This document shows, piece by piece, positions 29,627 to 43,391 of a stretch of 64,000 nucleotides of DNA. The notes beneath the pieces were generated by a model, which saw only the letters and a list, made by a program, of their open reading frames with translations, was not told the DNA's origin and ran no database searches. The position numbers and the translations under genes were made by a program. The DNA lies in assembly GCA_006386115.1 (NCBI GenBank), contig VFIW01000019.1, positions 1-64,000 of the forward strand. Reading direction: 5' to 3'. This DNA comes from Globisporangium splendens (Eukaryota > Oomycota > Peronosporomycetes > Pythiales > Pythiaceae). The first letter of the stretch is position 1. Every line of letters starts with the position of its first letter.

Positions 29627-30718
29627 ATGCTGTCGCCACTCAAGCGCTCGCTGTGGCTGCTGGTCGCGGTGCTCGCGCTCGTGGCCATGGCCGCGCACGC
29701 GCAGACGACAACGGGCAGCTCCGACAGCGCGGGCGTGGCGCCTGTGGGCTCGCCGTCGCCTTCGTCGACCCCATCGCCATCGCCGAGAGTGACGCCGTCC
29801 CCGTCGCCGACGACCAAGACTCCGACCGTGACGACCAAGACCCCGACCGTGACGACCAAGACGCCAACCGTGTCGACGGAATCGAGCGCCTCGGGAAGCG
29901 AAGCTGGCGCGACAACGGCGCCTCCAACGGAGACCCCCGAGCCCTCGGCCACGCCTGCAGTCGGTTCGGATAAGGAGGAGGTTGTCGCTACGGTCAAGAC
30001 CACGAACGCCGTGACCAAGTCGACGGTGACGGCGATCACGTCGACGCCCAAGTCCGTGTCGACGGCGACGACGGACTCGGACGCCGACACGACCTCGGCG
30101 GTGCTCAACACGGACTCGGTGACATCGAACTACGGCACGAAGTCGCCATCTCCAGCTGACACGACTGTGACGACGTCCAGCGACGGAGGCTCGTCGTCGT
30201 CCGGGTGGATCGTGCCGGCGATCATCGCGGCTGTCGTCGTGTCGGCGCTCGTGGTCGTGACGGTGTTTGTGCGCAACAAAAAGCAGGACGACGACGACGA
30301 TGTGGACGACATGGACGACTTCGACCGCCGCACGAACCACTTCGTGCAGCACCCGCGTAGCAACACAAACCAGGTCAACATGGCGCCGGTGCCCGCGGTG
30401 CTCGCCGGCGACGTCGCGCCGCCCATGATGAAGCCACAGTCCGAGCCGTCGTCCGTGCAGCTCAACCCGGTGCCGGTGCAGCCCATGAACCGCGGCCCGC
30501 GCGTGTTCAGCATCCCGATGCTCCAGAGCCCGCACTCGACGACGTCGGGCGAGTCCCTCGACGGCCGCGACACCGTCACGAACGCCGCCATCGCCGAGGC
30601 GCAGAACCCGACCAACTTCCCGCGCGTCACGTCACCTCGCAGCATGGAGTACGGCGGTGAGCGCGAGTCCGCCATCTCAGTCTTTAGAGGCTCGTCCGCC
30701 AGCGGCGTGACGCTATAA
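29627..30718 (+). CDS. Mucin-like single-pass membrane protein
   Basis: 363 residues from ATG 29627; the upstream frame lacks a better start and this ATG leads straight into a signal peptide (LWLLVAVLALVAMAAHA, cleavage likely after residue 25). Residues 26-190 are rich in Ser/Thr/Pro with proline-serine pairs and three TKTPTVT repeats, typical of heavily O-glycosylated surface stalks. One membrane segment spans about 194-215 (WIVPAIIAAVVVSALVVVTV), then a basic stop (VRNKK), a run of acidic residues and a 140-residue cytoplasmic tail rich in proline and serine. The topology is that of a type I wall-sensor or mucin-like surface protein. No named domain is present, so partner and role are unknown. 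Strong GC and codon bias fit an expressed gene. Confidence 0.75.
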   Translation: MLSPLKRSLWLLVAVLALVAMAAHAQTTTGSSDSAGVAPVGSPSPSSTPSPSPRVTPSPSPTTKTPTVTTKTPTVTTKTPTVSTESSASGSEAGATTAPPTETPEPSATPAVGSDKEEVVATVKTTNAVTKSTVTAITSTPKSVSTATTDSDADTTSAVLNTDSVTSNYGTKSPSPADTTVTTSSDGGSSSSGWIVPAIIAAVVVSALVVVTVFVRNKKQDDDDDVDDMDDFDRRTNHFVQHPRSNTNQVNMAPVPAVLAGDVAPPMMKPQSEPSSVQLNPVPVQPMNRGPRVFSIPMLQSPHSTTSGESLDGRDTVTNAAIAEAQNPTNFPRVTSPRSMEYGGERESAISVFRGSSASGVTL

Positions 30719-31024
30719 GAGTAAAACGAAAAGCAGTTTTATAAGAGAAACAAATCCAGATTATGGTTGCGAGCAGAGGAAGGCAGAGTGGTGTGTGTGT
30801 AAACGGAAATGCAAGCAAACGAACAAAAAGATGCTGGTTGTGTGTGGCTGTTTGTCAAGTTTGTCGATTGTCTTTGTGTGTATATGTTGTCTCCAGTTGC
30901 GAGCCGCATGAACAAGGTGGCAAGTGTTTTGCTCTTATTAAAGACGAAGCGGCGCCTCTTGGACATGCATTTGCTGTTATGCTAACAGCGATTTAGGCAA
31001 TTCGCCTATTCTTGATTGCACTCG
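30719..31024. other. Interval without recognised features
   Basis: 3' region of the mucin-like gene and 5' region of the next gene; GT-rich stretches only. Confidence 0.4.
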
Positions 31025-31481
31025 ATGGTGAGGAAAGCACAACCACACACGGCGGCGCAATCCGGAAGCAAGCGCTATGTGGAGTTCCACGAGTCCATAA
31101 CGCTGGACAACCCCGTGAGCCTCGTGGAGCTCCTCCCTCGCACATTGCAGATCGCACTTTTGCAAGAAAAGCAGCGTCAGCAAGAGCAACACAAGAACGA
31201 GTCCGTCGAGAAAGCTGTGGAAACGTATGACACTCCACTAAGTTCATTCTTGCGTCAGCGAGTGAGGGCTAACAACATCTTCGTGCTCGTTGTGTGGTAT
31301 AATCAGTGACAGCCCGAGCACTGTGGAAAGTTCAAACGAGGAGGTCAATGGAACGAGTCCACACGCAGAAAGTTCCGTGCAGAGGACCATTGAGGTTGCA
31401 TATCCGCCACCAGAAGATCTTGGACTGGAGGACGATGGACAAGCCGTGGATCTGTTTCAACTCGCTATGCAGCATCTGTAA
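31025..31481 (+). CDS. Small two-exon protein of unknown function
   Basis: Exons 31025-31224 and 31307-31481 join over an 82-nt intron (donor GTATGA, branch-like CTAAC, acceptor ATCAG) to give 124 residues. The N-terminal half is basic with a leucine/glutamine-rich helix (RTLQIALLQEKQRQQEQHKN). The second half is acidic and ends in a hydrophobic helix (DDGQAVDLFQLAMQHL). Reading through the first exon instead gives a short unrelated tail, so splicing is favoured. No family recognised. The consistent splice phase and acidic C-terminus suggest a real gene, perhaps a small adaptor; this is inference. Confidence 0.5.
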
Positions 31482-31844
31482 AACATAGCGTCGTAGAGCT
31501 CCGACGCAAATGAACGCCTCAGCTTCGTTTGTTCGGCTTCGTTCGAGGTGGATGATGAGGGCTCGCAATTCCTTGAAAATCGTCAAAAGTCGCTTTACAG
31601 AGACTTTATAGAGACTTGAGAATCACTTGGCTGAACGATGACTCTTCCGTGTGTCTTGGATAGAGGAGCATTGAACTTGATTTTGGCCACTCTACAAAGC
31701 GATGTCTCTGTTATGTGTCTTGTATAGAGGTTTGTTCAACCCATCAACCAGAAAGTACAGTAGTGCCTCTTTGTGTCCCTCCATACAACGCACACAGTTC
31801 CTTTCAAGACCCACCAGCCACAACGTTCCATTCGAACAGGCAAA
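31482..31844. other. Interval without recognised features
   Basis: 3' region of the small gene and promoter side of the splicing-factor gene. No RNA gene or repeat seen. Confidence 0.4.
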
Positions 31845-35203
<3,359 letters not shown>

Positions 35204-35749
35204 ATGTTGCAAACATTTGTCACTAAAGTCGGATCAAAACCAACTTTCAACCGAAGCTTTATCCAGCTTTGTTTTACTCTTGCATGCCATTCATGCATCC
35301 TTGCGTAGGTAGACAGGCAACAATCATCAATTAATTGGTGGAGTGAGACGGCGTAAGTAGTTGCGTTGTGAACGTGTGGAAGGATCGGAATCGAGAGAGA
35401 GAGAGAGAGAATTGAAAGCAAGCATGCTGAAAAAGTTGACCTTGAGACTGACCACCTTGTCGAAGTGAAAGATCGCCAATTCTCGCCTCTGATTGGCCAA
35501 CCGAATATAGTGTGGACCCCGCCACATCAAAACTGCCTGTTGTCTACACATGTAATTTATTTGTCTCCTTGCATAGTACACATATTAAACCATTCCTTCC
35601 TATCTATTCCCTGCCATTATGCTGTTCTCTGCATACGCGACACTGACTGTCTGCATGTACCGTATCAAGCCCGCCTGCTATTACGCTTTCACATTTTTAT
35701 TATTTTGTCTCAGTATTGAACTTCCTCCCCAAGACACAAGAGCGACGAC
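35204..35749. other. Interval without recognised features
   Basis: Contains a short GA repeat near 35395-35411 and the promoter side of the next gene. No coding sequence supported. Confidence 0.4.
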
Positions 35750-38734
35750 ATGTGCGCGCTGGTGCAGCCGCCGCCGTACATGCTGGGCGAGCGCCCGACG
35801 CCGCTGCACGGCGGCACGGGACAGCCGACGTTCCGCCAGGTGCCGTTCGTGCGCGTGAGCGAGCGCGTGGAGAGCGGTGTGCGCGTGCGCAAGCAGCTGC
35901 GCAAGTACCTCAAGGCGAGCTCGGCGACGCAGCACATGGTGGCGCAGATGCACCTAAGCGACGCGTGCATCACGGCCATGCAGCCGCAGGAGATCGCGCA
36001 GAGCTCCTTCGAAAGCTTCTTCACGCAGATGAAGCACTACAACGCGACCGTTGGCCAGAAGCATCTTGAAGCCAGCAAGGCGTACCTGGAGATGACCAAG
36101 CCGCTCGACAACTCGGGTAAGTCAAAGAAATGGGCACGCGACGCGTACAACGCCGTGCAGAAAAGTGTGCAGGACGTGAATTTCGCCGAGAAGAAGATGG
36201 AGAAGGCGAAGCTGCGCAAAGAGCGCGCCGAGGACGAGCTCGTGCACTGGAAGAAAGTGCTCGAAGCCAACGAAGCGACGTACCAGGTCCAGCCAAACAA
36301 CCCCGAGGTGGTCCGCGCGTTCCAACTCGCGCAGTACCGGTTCGCGAATGCGTTTGCAGAGGACGAAGCTGCGACGTACGAGTACGAAGACGCGCGGAAT
36401 TCGCTGTACTCGAGCATCGAGCGGCGCGACCAAGTGGTCGAAGAAGCGACCGAGTTGTCGCAGAGCATGGAGGAAGACCGCCTCGACACGATGCTTATCG
36501 TGATGAACCAGTTTGTGGAGACCAAAGTCGCGATCCTTCAGGCGGAAATCGAAGCCATGTCGCGGATGCAGAAGATGCTGAGGGAGATGGACCGGGACTC
36601 TGTGATTCAGCAGTACGTCGTGGACTGCATGCAGCCAGAGCTCACGCATCGCCATGCCAAGGCGTTGTACCTTATGGAATGGCATCGCCATTGGCATTAT
36701 GAACAATCTATCGCAATAGCGAAGGAGCCGAGCAATTACCTGACGCTGACTCCGGATGACATGTTTAAAGTGAAAGAAGCGGGCATCTCGCCAAACGATA
36801 TCGAGATCATCAAAGATTTCATCGGAAGTTGCTTTGTGGAACCCGATGCGTTGCTGCAAGCCGGAAAGAGCACGTCGACGCGCCATCGAAATCGATTCAC
36901 GGACCCTACGGCGCTCGCCATGTATCGCATGGCGATTGTTCGGAAGACCATCTTGGACTGTCTGAACCAGCAACGAACGCATGGCTTGGAGCTCTCGAAG
37001 CTCGGTTATGACCAGCTTGCCGCTGCGTTGCAACTGTTGCTGGACGCGTGCTCGGAGAGCGAAGACACAAAGACCGTGAAGAATGTGATGAACATGATCC
37101 AGACGTTCTACCGGAAAGGTAGCGTCGAGTGCCAAAAGGTCTACTTGCACGCGTCCTTGAGTGAGCACTCGATTTGGTCGTTTCCACAGTACTGGGGAAA
37201 TGCGTTGCTGGTCAGTATTGGCGAAGAACTGAGCAAGAACCCGCAGGAGATCCCATGGCACATGCTTCCGAACCAGGAGCGTGCGCAAGTGGTGCTGCAC
37301 GTCCACAACATTGTCTTTGGCCAGTTGACGGCATTTATTTATCACATGGCGACGTTTGGCTTCTCGCGCAAGCAGATCCTGCAGTATGCGCAGAATGTGT
37401 GCTTTGCCTATGAACTGGGTGAAGACCAGCGCATGAACGTCATTTCGTCCGTGCAATCGTTGCAACTGGACGAGAGGGAGCCTCGCCACGAACCAGAAAG
37501 CGACGATGCCGTGCAATTCACTTCGTTGACGCTCTCAGACTGGACGAATCTGTGCGGCGGAGCGCTCAGCGGCCAGAAATTTCGGCCGTTCCTGCGCAGT
37601 CGAACGCAGTCGACCATCTCGGACGCCGTCACGGTGCGGTCGCTGGAGGGGAGTATCGTGAGCATGGCGTCGTTATCCAGCAGTGGTGTGACGGCGAGTG
37701 GCGTTCGCGATTTGGAGGAAATGAAGAGCCTCGCGTCGGTGTCGTCCACAAAGATCTCCTCATCAGGCTCGAATGAGGAAGAGTCGTGGGAAGATTTGTT
37801 TGGTAGTGCGTCTTCAAATGCTGGCGGTGGTGTCAACGGAGTCTTTAACGGAAATGACAAATCGGCGGCGTCAAACGAAGAAGAGTCCAATGTTGGTCAA
37901 GAGACCGAGGTCGAGAAGCACAAACGCATGAAAAAGAGAAAGAACTCGAGAAAATTCAACGACCAACTCCGACTCGCGCGAAGTTTACCACTCAGCTACC
38001 GGATTGGCGATGAACCGGAGCCTACTACAGGTGCTGCTGCAACCAGAGAGATGCCATTGCCAGCATCCAATGGCAGCAGTCAGAAGGCAGGCGTATCTGC
38101 TGGAGTGCTTCCTCCCAAGATAGACGAGCATGTCGCCGATGATACCCGAGCATCTCATTCAGGTAGCGCCAGACAAAGTGTAGATGACGGGATTTACACC
38201 ACACAGACGCTGGAGAAAAAGAGAAGCTTCAGCAGCAAGCGCATGCATAAATCCAGATCGGCTGCGAGCATCGACACGTCCTCGCTGAAGGACCCAACGA
38301 CTCTGTTGGAGCACAGCGGCATTTCTCCTCAAGTCAGCGCCGAGCAGCAGCTTCATGCTCCTCCTCCATTACCTCCAACTACGCCTACAAAGGTAAAAGT
38401 AGCAGTGGCTCGGGCGACCAGCACTGGCGGGATGGATCAGATCAAATCTATTGCCGCGCAAATGAAGCAGCGAAGAAAGGCGGCCGAGAAGGCACCGAGC
38501 TTTAATGACGGCGCGTTCACTACTGGCGTTCCACACGAGTCACCGAGTCAGTCGAAGTCGCTGCGGCGCACTCAATCCGGGACAGCAGCTACGTTCCACA
38601 CGCTCCCACCGCGGTCCAATGAGCATCATAATGGGGACCTATCGACAGTACCACCGCCTTCAGCAGGTCACGACGTCGAGGAAGAGAAGCCGACTGGTTT
38701 CGCTGCCATCCGAGCGCGTTTCGAAAAGATATGA
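35750..38734 (+). CDS. BAR-like coiled-coil and SBF2/KIAA0513-like domain protein
   Basis: 994 residues, single exon. Residues about 35-290 are a long helical, charge-rich region resembling F-BAR/BAR membrane-bending domains (SSFESFFTQMKHYNATVGQKH early; then KKMEKAKLRKERAEDELVHW). Residues about 390-560 resemble the SBF2/KIAA0513-type helical domain (ALAMYRMAIVRKTILDCLNQ; LGYDQLAAALQLLLDACSES; VKNVMNMIQTFYRKG). The last 430 residues are serine-rich and disordered, with basic patches and proline motifs that could bind SH3-like partners, and a final helix (KPTGFAAIRARFEKI). A role in membrane trafficking or endocytosis is inferred from the domains. The long minus-strand frame across the same region is a shadow. 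Confidence 0.7.
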   Translation: MCALVQPPPYMLGERPTPLHGGTGQPTFRQVPFVRVSERVESGVRVRKQLRKYLKASSATQHMVAQMHLSDACITAMQPQEIAQSSFESFFTQMKHYNATVGQKHLEASKAYLEMTKPLDNSGKSKKWARDAYNAVQKSVQDVNFAEKKMEKAKLRKERAEDELVHWKKVLEANEATYQVQPNNPEVVRAFQLAQYRFANAFAEDEAATYEYEDARNSLYSSIERRDQVVEEATELSQSMEEDRLDTMLIVMNQFVETKVAILQAEIEAMSRMQKMLREMDRDSVIQQYVVDCMQPELTHRHAKALYLMEWHRHWHYEQSIAIAKEPSNYLTLTPDDMFKVKEAGISPNDIEIIKDFIGSCFVEPDALLQAGKSTSTRHRNRFTDPTALAMYRMAIVRKTILDCLNQQRTHGLELSKLGYDQLAAALQLLLDACSESEDTKTVKNVMNMIQTFYRKGSVECQKVYLHASLSEHSIWSFPQYWGNALLVSIGEELSKNPQEIPWHMLPNQERAQVVLHVHNIVFGQLTAFIYHMATFGFSRKQILQYAQNVCFAYELGEDQRMNVISSVQSLQLDEREPRHEPESDDAVQFTSLTLSDWTNLCGGALSGQKFRPFLRSRTQSTISDAVTVRSLEGSIVSMASLSSSGVTASGVRDLEEMKSLASVSSTKISSSGSNEEESWEDLFGSASSNAGGGVNGVFNGNDKSAASNEEESNVGQETEVEKHKRMKKRKNSRKFNDQLRLARSLPLSYRIGDEPEPTTGAAATREMPLPASNGSSQKAGVSAGVLPPKIDEHVADDTRASHSGSARQSVDDGIYTTQTLEKKRSFSSKRMHKSRSAASIDTSSLKDPTTLLEHSGISPQVSAEQQLHAPPPLPPTTPTKVKVAVARATSTGGMDQIKSIAAQMKQRRKAAEKAPSFNDGAFTTGVPHESPSQSKSLRRTQSGTAATFHTLPPRSNEHHNGDLSTVPPPSAGHDVEEEKPTGFAAIRARFEKI

Positions 38735-38928
38735 ATCGCCATCGGCACCACCTGGTTTCATTAGAAGAAAAAGAGAAGAAAACAAGAAATGCTGGGGATA
38801 TTTAAAGGATGTGGATGTATTAAATGGATCGCGCTCTGCTTTGTATTCCGCTGTGTTGCGTTGCCTTACGTTGTTCGTGAGGCTCTCCATTGAGTTGCTT
38901 GTGCTGCTTTGTCTCATCTTCCCTAGAA

Positions 38929-39558
38929 CTAATAGTGGCCGCGCGGCGCTTTGCCCTGGTACGTGGACGGCAGTACGAAAGAGGACCGGCCCGCCGAGTA
39001 CACAAAGAGGCGGCCGCACACGGGCATGACGTCCCATTCTAACCGCAGCGTCACGTTCGTGCCGCGCAGCTGGTCGTACTGGTCCGAGAGGAAGTACTCG
39101 ACGCCCTCGTTGTGGAACTGCAGCTTCGCGGCCACGTCCTTGGTCTGCACGATCTTGTCCCAGATCACCACCTGGTTCTTCACGTTCTTCTCGCTCTCGT
39201 ACTCGGCCACGACGTACACGAAGAGCTGCTTCACGTTCCAGTTGAACACTGAGCTCAGGTCTGTTTTTTTACCATCAAAATCGCAATTAGAGACAATTAA
39301 ATCACAGACAATGCAGCAACAGATACTTGCAAGAGCGGCGCCATTGTACGCACCGGCGTCGAGGTCGAAGGAGAGCGTGGCGCGGTCCGTGCGGTCGCGG
39401 TAGTTGCGTAGCGAGTGGAGCTTGTTGAGCTGCAGCGTGGTCACAATCGGCTTGGCCACGTGCAGGTATGTGCTGAACGACGTGAGCGTGCACATCACCG
39501 CGAGCACCATGAGCGACGTGAAGAACACGGCGTTCGCGCGCGTCCACACCGAGTACAT
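38929..39558 (-). CDS. SPCS3: Signal peptidase complex subunit 3 (SPC22/23)
   Basis: Exons 39354-39558 and 38929-39260 join over a 93-nt intron to give 178 residues, matching the usual 180. SPC3 is an essential single-pass ER subunit that shapes the signal peptidase active site on the lumenal side. The start MYSVWTRANAVFFTSLMVLA fits the family, with the membrane anchor at about 10-32. Family blocks follow: FNWNVKQLFVYVVAEYES, NQVVIWDKIV, and NVTLRLEWDVMPVCGRL with the conserved N-glycosylation site NVT. The intron length is a multiple of three and has no stop, so a retained-intron form would insert 31 residues; the spliced form restores the family sequence exactly. It converges with the BAR-like gene (195 bp apart). 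Confidence 0.92.
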   Translation of the reverse strand: MYSVWTRANAVFFTSLMVLAVMCTLTSFSTYLHVAKPIVTTLQLNKLHSLRNYRDRTDRATLSFDLDAGAYNGAALASICCCIVCDLIVSNCDFDGKKTDLSSVFNWNVKQLFVYVVAEYESEKNVKNQVVIWDKIVQTKDVAAKLQFHNEGVEYFLSDQYDQLRGTNVTLRLEWDVMPVCGRLFVYSAGRSSFVLPSTYQGKAPRGHY

Positions 39559-40518
39559 CTCTCTGTTCGTATCTATCTGTGTCTTTAAGGGGGAGCGAAG
39601 GTGTCGTGGGCGAGCAGCTCCTTCTTCGAGTCGGGATTGCTTTTCAGATCGGACAGATGCTGCCACGTTTCCCTCCCTCGTTTATGATATCAAAGGACGA
39701 CCCAGGTTTTGGCGAGTTTTGTGAAGTGGTCCACATCGCATTCGAGAGTTTTGGACAAAATACGGTAGAGAAATCTAGCCTGATGCAAAACGAGAAGATA
39801 GAAAGAGATGACGTGTCGAGAGCGTCGAAAAGAGTTGATCAATATTGTCGAAAACACTTTTGGAGTCAACAATCAAAACAAGGTAGGTAAATCGAAACAA
39901 CTTCAGAAGTCGATTCTTGAAATGTCAAGAAATGGTTGATGAGTGTGTCGAAAATGGATATTGCACCGAATGAGGACAGTGGTTGGGGGTGACGCAAGGC
40001 AACTGGGGCTCGGGAAACCGCAAAACTGACCATCAAACCAAAACAACCCAGGTAAATTCCTCTGCCTCTCCTGAACTTTCTGTGACATTTCTCTTCCCAA
40101 AGTCCATCAAATAAAGCTTTATTATTGGCTTAAATGATACATATAACAGATCCTAATTGGTTGAAAAGACGTGATGACGTAGAGAAACAAATGCAAAACC
40201 ACCAAACGAACGAGTCTTTTCCCGCATTCCGTCCGCCCTTCAGTCACAATCGCCGTGTCTGTCTGGATAAGAGAACGGCGAAATTGCCGACTCAGACGCA
40301 AGGAAGAAGAGCGCTGAACCATTGCGATCTGCCGTCACTTTATTCAGCGCCGCCGTTGATAGCAGTAGCGTCTAGAAGAGCTCCTTCGTGCGCTTGGAGC
40401 GTTCCCCTTTATCCGCGTGTCAGTCGCGTCGAAAACAGTTTGTAGGCGTTTCCCGAGTCCCACTGCAAGCGTCCGTCACATCGAATACGATAGCAGCAAA
40501 TAGAGCCTTCGAGCAATC
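39559..40518. other. Gene-free interval
   Basis: Shared 5' region of SPCS3 (minus) and the four-pass membrane gene (plus), i.e. divergent promoters. No recognised feature besides short unsupported frames. Confidence 0.4.
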
Positions 40519-41382
40519 ATGAGCACCGCCGATGACACCAATGCGTCGACGGCATCGACACCAGCAGTGCAACCACCGCAGGTGCCGCTAGCGACTCCGG
40601 CGCCGACGCCTGCTCCAGCTCCGATGGTGCTTCCGACCCCCGTGTCGACCGACGCTGCCGCGAAGGGCGTCCCGTTTGAAGGACTCACGACGACCAGTTC
40701 CGAGATTCCTTATGCGGTTGCGCAGCCGACGCCTGGCACATTGCCGCCGATCGCGACGGCACGGCCACTGGGCAACATCAGCAACATCAACAACCATCTC
40801 GCGGGCGGCAGGAACATCCCGATCGTGAACGGACAGCCGACGCAGCCGCAGCAGCCACCGATGCCGTACATTATGACGCAGATCCCCACGGGCGTCGACT
40901 ACGAGCACTCGAACTTTGAGTTTATGGACAAGTGTCGCTGGGTCGCGGGCCTCATGCTCGCTTACTACATTGCAACGTTTTTCTTCTTGCAGCCATTCTT
41001 CATGGGCGTGGTCGGGTTGATGACCGGCTTCGTGGGCTTTTACGGCGCGCGGCCGCCGATGGACCTCGTGCGCATGAAGTGGATCCGCTCGTACATTTGG
41101 CTCAACTACGCGATGGTCGTGCTGAACGTGTGGCTGACCGTGATCACCTTCTTGTACATTGGCAACACGACCATCGTGCGCGACGACGACGACGACGACG
41201 GCGGCGAGTACTCGACCCAGTACTCCGGCAGCAGCCTCGGCTTCTTTGTGTGCATTCTCGTCGCCGCGAACCTGATCATCCACTTGCGCGGCATCCGTAC
41301 GGGCCAAGCGTTCTACGCGGAGCTCGTGCGCGCTGGTCCCGTCATCGGTCCAGCCGTGATCATCATGGCCAACCCCGTGTAA
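40519..41382 (+). CDS. Four-pass membrane protein with proline-rich N-terminus, unknown function
   Basis: 287 residues, single exon, no signal peptide. Residues 10-125 are rich in Pro/Thr/Ala and predicted disordered and cytoplasmic. Four hydrophobic segments lie at about 141-158, 159-177, 190-214 and 238-256, with a six-aspartate loop (222-227) between the last two. The organisation resembles small tetraspan proteins of the oomycete endomembrane system, but no named motif is present. The C-terminal PAVIIMANPV could be a re-entrant or sorting segment. Upstream sequence has a TCACTTT initiator-like element near 40337. Function not assigned. Confidence 0.65.
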   Translation: MSTADDTNASTASTPAVQPPQVPLATPAPTPAPAPMVLPTPVSTDAAAKGVPFEGLTTTSSEIPYAVAQPTPGTLPPIATARPLGNISNINNHLAGGRNIPIVNGQPTQPQQPPMPYIMTQIPTGVDYEHSNFEFMDKCRWVAGLMLAYYIATFFFLQPFFMGVVGLMTGFVGFYGARPPMDLVRMKWIRSYIWLNYAMVVLNVWLTVITFLYIGNTTIVRDDDDDDGGEYSTQYSGSSLGFFVCILVAANLIIHLRGIRTGQAFYAELVRAGPVIGPAVIIMANPV

Positions 41383-41829
41383 CTGCTTTGACAAAAGCAG
41401 TAGTTCGTGCGCAGTCTGCAGGAGGAAATACGCCGAGTCTCAATCCATTCAATCGTCCACTGCGTCATTGCATCTCGGTGGTTAAAGGACTTAGACAGCA
41501 CCAGCAGTTGCAGCAACAGAGCAAAAGAAAGGAGAGAAAATGAATTTGTGTGTCCGTGTTGCACCATTAAAGTCTTCGTCGCGGCATCATCACCAGCAGC
41601 ACGCGGCATTTGGCGCAAGGCTCGTAGGTTGTGTGATGTGTGGCTCTTTGAAGAGAGAGAAGTGTCCAAATTGATTAATATATTCGTGTGTCTTTACTGC
41701 GTCAGTCCCATCGGAGCTCTTCAACGTGAGGTTCTCATTAGCGACCTGCTCACAGTCAACTGCGTGTGATTGGCTCAGATCGCCCAATAGATGCGCCAAT
41801 CAGTCATTTTGTAGCACAACAAGCAGACA
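41383..41829. other. Interval with promoter of formyltransferase gene
   Basis: No gene. Near the end, CCAAT-type motifs in both orientations and a TCATTTT initiator-like element (41807-41813) lie close to the next ATG. Confidence 0.35.
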
Positions 41830-43391
41830 ATGCTGCGTCGCTCCGTTCGCGCAGGAGCGCTCTTCCTCAATAGCAGCAGCGTCAATGCAGCGGCGCGTGT
41901 GTGGACGAACGGCGCGCAGTGGCGCTCGTTCGCCGCACCGTCATCGGCGTCCCGCGTGCTGTTCTTCGGTACCGATGACGTGTCGGTCGCGACGCTCAAG
42001 GCGCTCTACGCCAACAGGTTGAGTCTCATATGATGCACACTGCTGTCTGAGCAGCTACGAATATGTCATGTGGGCTGAATGGCTTGTATTTGCGTGTGTG
42101 TGTAGCCAGCAGGATGGTGGCCGCATCATCGACACGATCGACGTGATCTGCCCGTCGGACCGCAAGGTCGGTCGCGGCAAACGCACTGACCCTGTGCCCG
42201 TCAAGCGCTTTGCATTGGACCACGGGCTCGACGTCTTCCACACGCCACCGCAGCTGTAAGAGCGAGGCTTTCATGGCTCTTAATTGAGTGCCGCTGAGCC
42301 TGTTTCTCTCTCTTTGTACATAGGAAAACCCTGAAGAACTGGCCGCTCCCGACGCAGGCTGCCTACGATGTCGGCGTCGTCGTGTCCTTTGGGTACTTTT
42401 TGCACCCGCACTTGCTCGCCAACCTGACGCACGGCGCCATCAACATGCACCCGTCTCTCTTGCCAAAGTACCGCGGACCCGCGCCGATCCACCATGCGCT
42501 TTTGAATGGCGATGCGACCACGGGCGTGTCGGTGATCGAGATCGATCCGCGCGCATTCGACGTCGGCCGCATCCTGCTGCAAAAGGAGTTCGAGATCCCA
42601 CCGGAGATTCAATGCAACGAGTTGAGTCTAATATATTGAGACCTTGACTTTTGCGAGGCTCTCAATCTAATGCCGCTGATTGTATGTAGACTGTCGCAAC
42701 GCCTCGCTTCGTTTGGCGCCGAGTGTGTGCTCGAGACGCTGCAGCACCTTGCGGAGTACAAGAAGAACGCAGTCGTTCAGGACGACTCGAAGGCCTGCAA
42801 AGCACCCAAGATCTCGTTCCAGGACGGCATCCTCGACCTTCAGAACGAGACAGCGGACCAGATCTTCCACGCACGTGCTCGAGGCATTTTCTTAAAAATG
42901 CTAGCAAGTGTATAGACTCACTTTGTTTTATGGTTCTTGTGTGCAGAAATGGCAAGCGCTGAGCGATTCCGTCGGCATCAGCGTGCAGTTCAAAGACAAA
43001 ATTGTGAAGCTCATCGAAGTCCGTCGACCGGCGTCGGAAGATCTGGCGTTTGGTGAGTTTCAGCTGATCGTTTGGCTTTTACTGCTCTGTTTCTTTGCGA
43101 AATTTTTCCATTGTGACATGTTTATTTGATTCCTACCTCTCAGTCCACCAAGAGGAATCTAAACTCGCAGGCGAAAATAGTTCCTCCTCCTCGGTCACTA
43201 GCCCTGAAGGCACGTGCATTTTCGACAAGACGCGCCAAGCGCTTTGGCTCAAATGCGCAGCCAACTCGTGGCTTCTGGTCACGAAATTGCAGCAGGCGGA
43301 CCGGAAAATCGGCTCGGCCATCGATTTCGCCAACGGCTACCGTCTCAAACACCTGCAGCGCGAGCAATTCCACAAAAACACGCAAAGCTGA
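41830..43391 (+). CDS. MTFMT: Mitochondrial methionyl-tRNA formyltransferase
   Basis: Six exons (41830-42017, 42106-42255, 42324-42620, 42690-42903, 42947-43052, 43144-43391) give about 400 residues. The enzyme formylates initiator Met-tRNA for mitochondrial translation using 10-formyl-tetrahydrofolate. The N-terminus is an Arg/Ala/Ser-rich mitochondrial presequence, then VLFFGTDDVSVATLKAL. The catalytic domain shows VVVSFGYFLHP and NMHPSLLPKYRGPAPIHHAL (the Asn and His catalytic pair) and the downstream ATTGVSVIEID with the catalytic Asp region. The C-terminal anticodon-side OB-like domain follows (WQALSDSVGISVQFKDKIVK). Five introns of 43-91 nt. The fourth uses a GCAAGT donor (GC-AG) that restores phase; a 37-nt GT-AG alternative is shorter than any other intron here. 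Confidence 0.88.

Noticed and set aside
29558..30535. 325-codon minus-strand frame rich in Arg/His opposite the mucin-like gene
   Set aside because: Composition simply mirrors the Ser/Thr/Pro-rich codons on the other strand. Shadow.
36122..37516. 464-codon minus-strand frame opposite the BAR-like gene
   Set aside because: Opposite strand of a clearly coding gene with strong base bias; no family features. Shadow.
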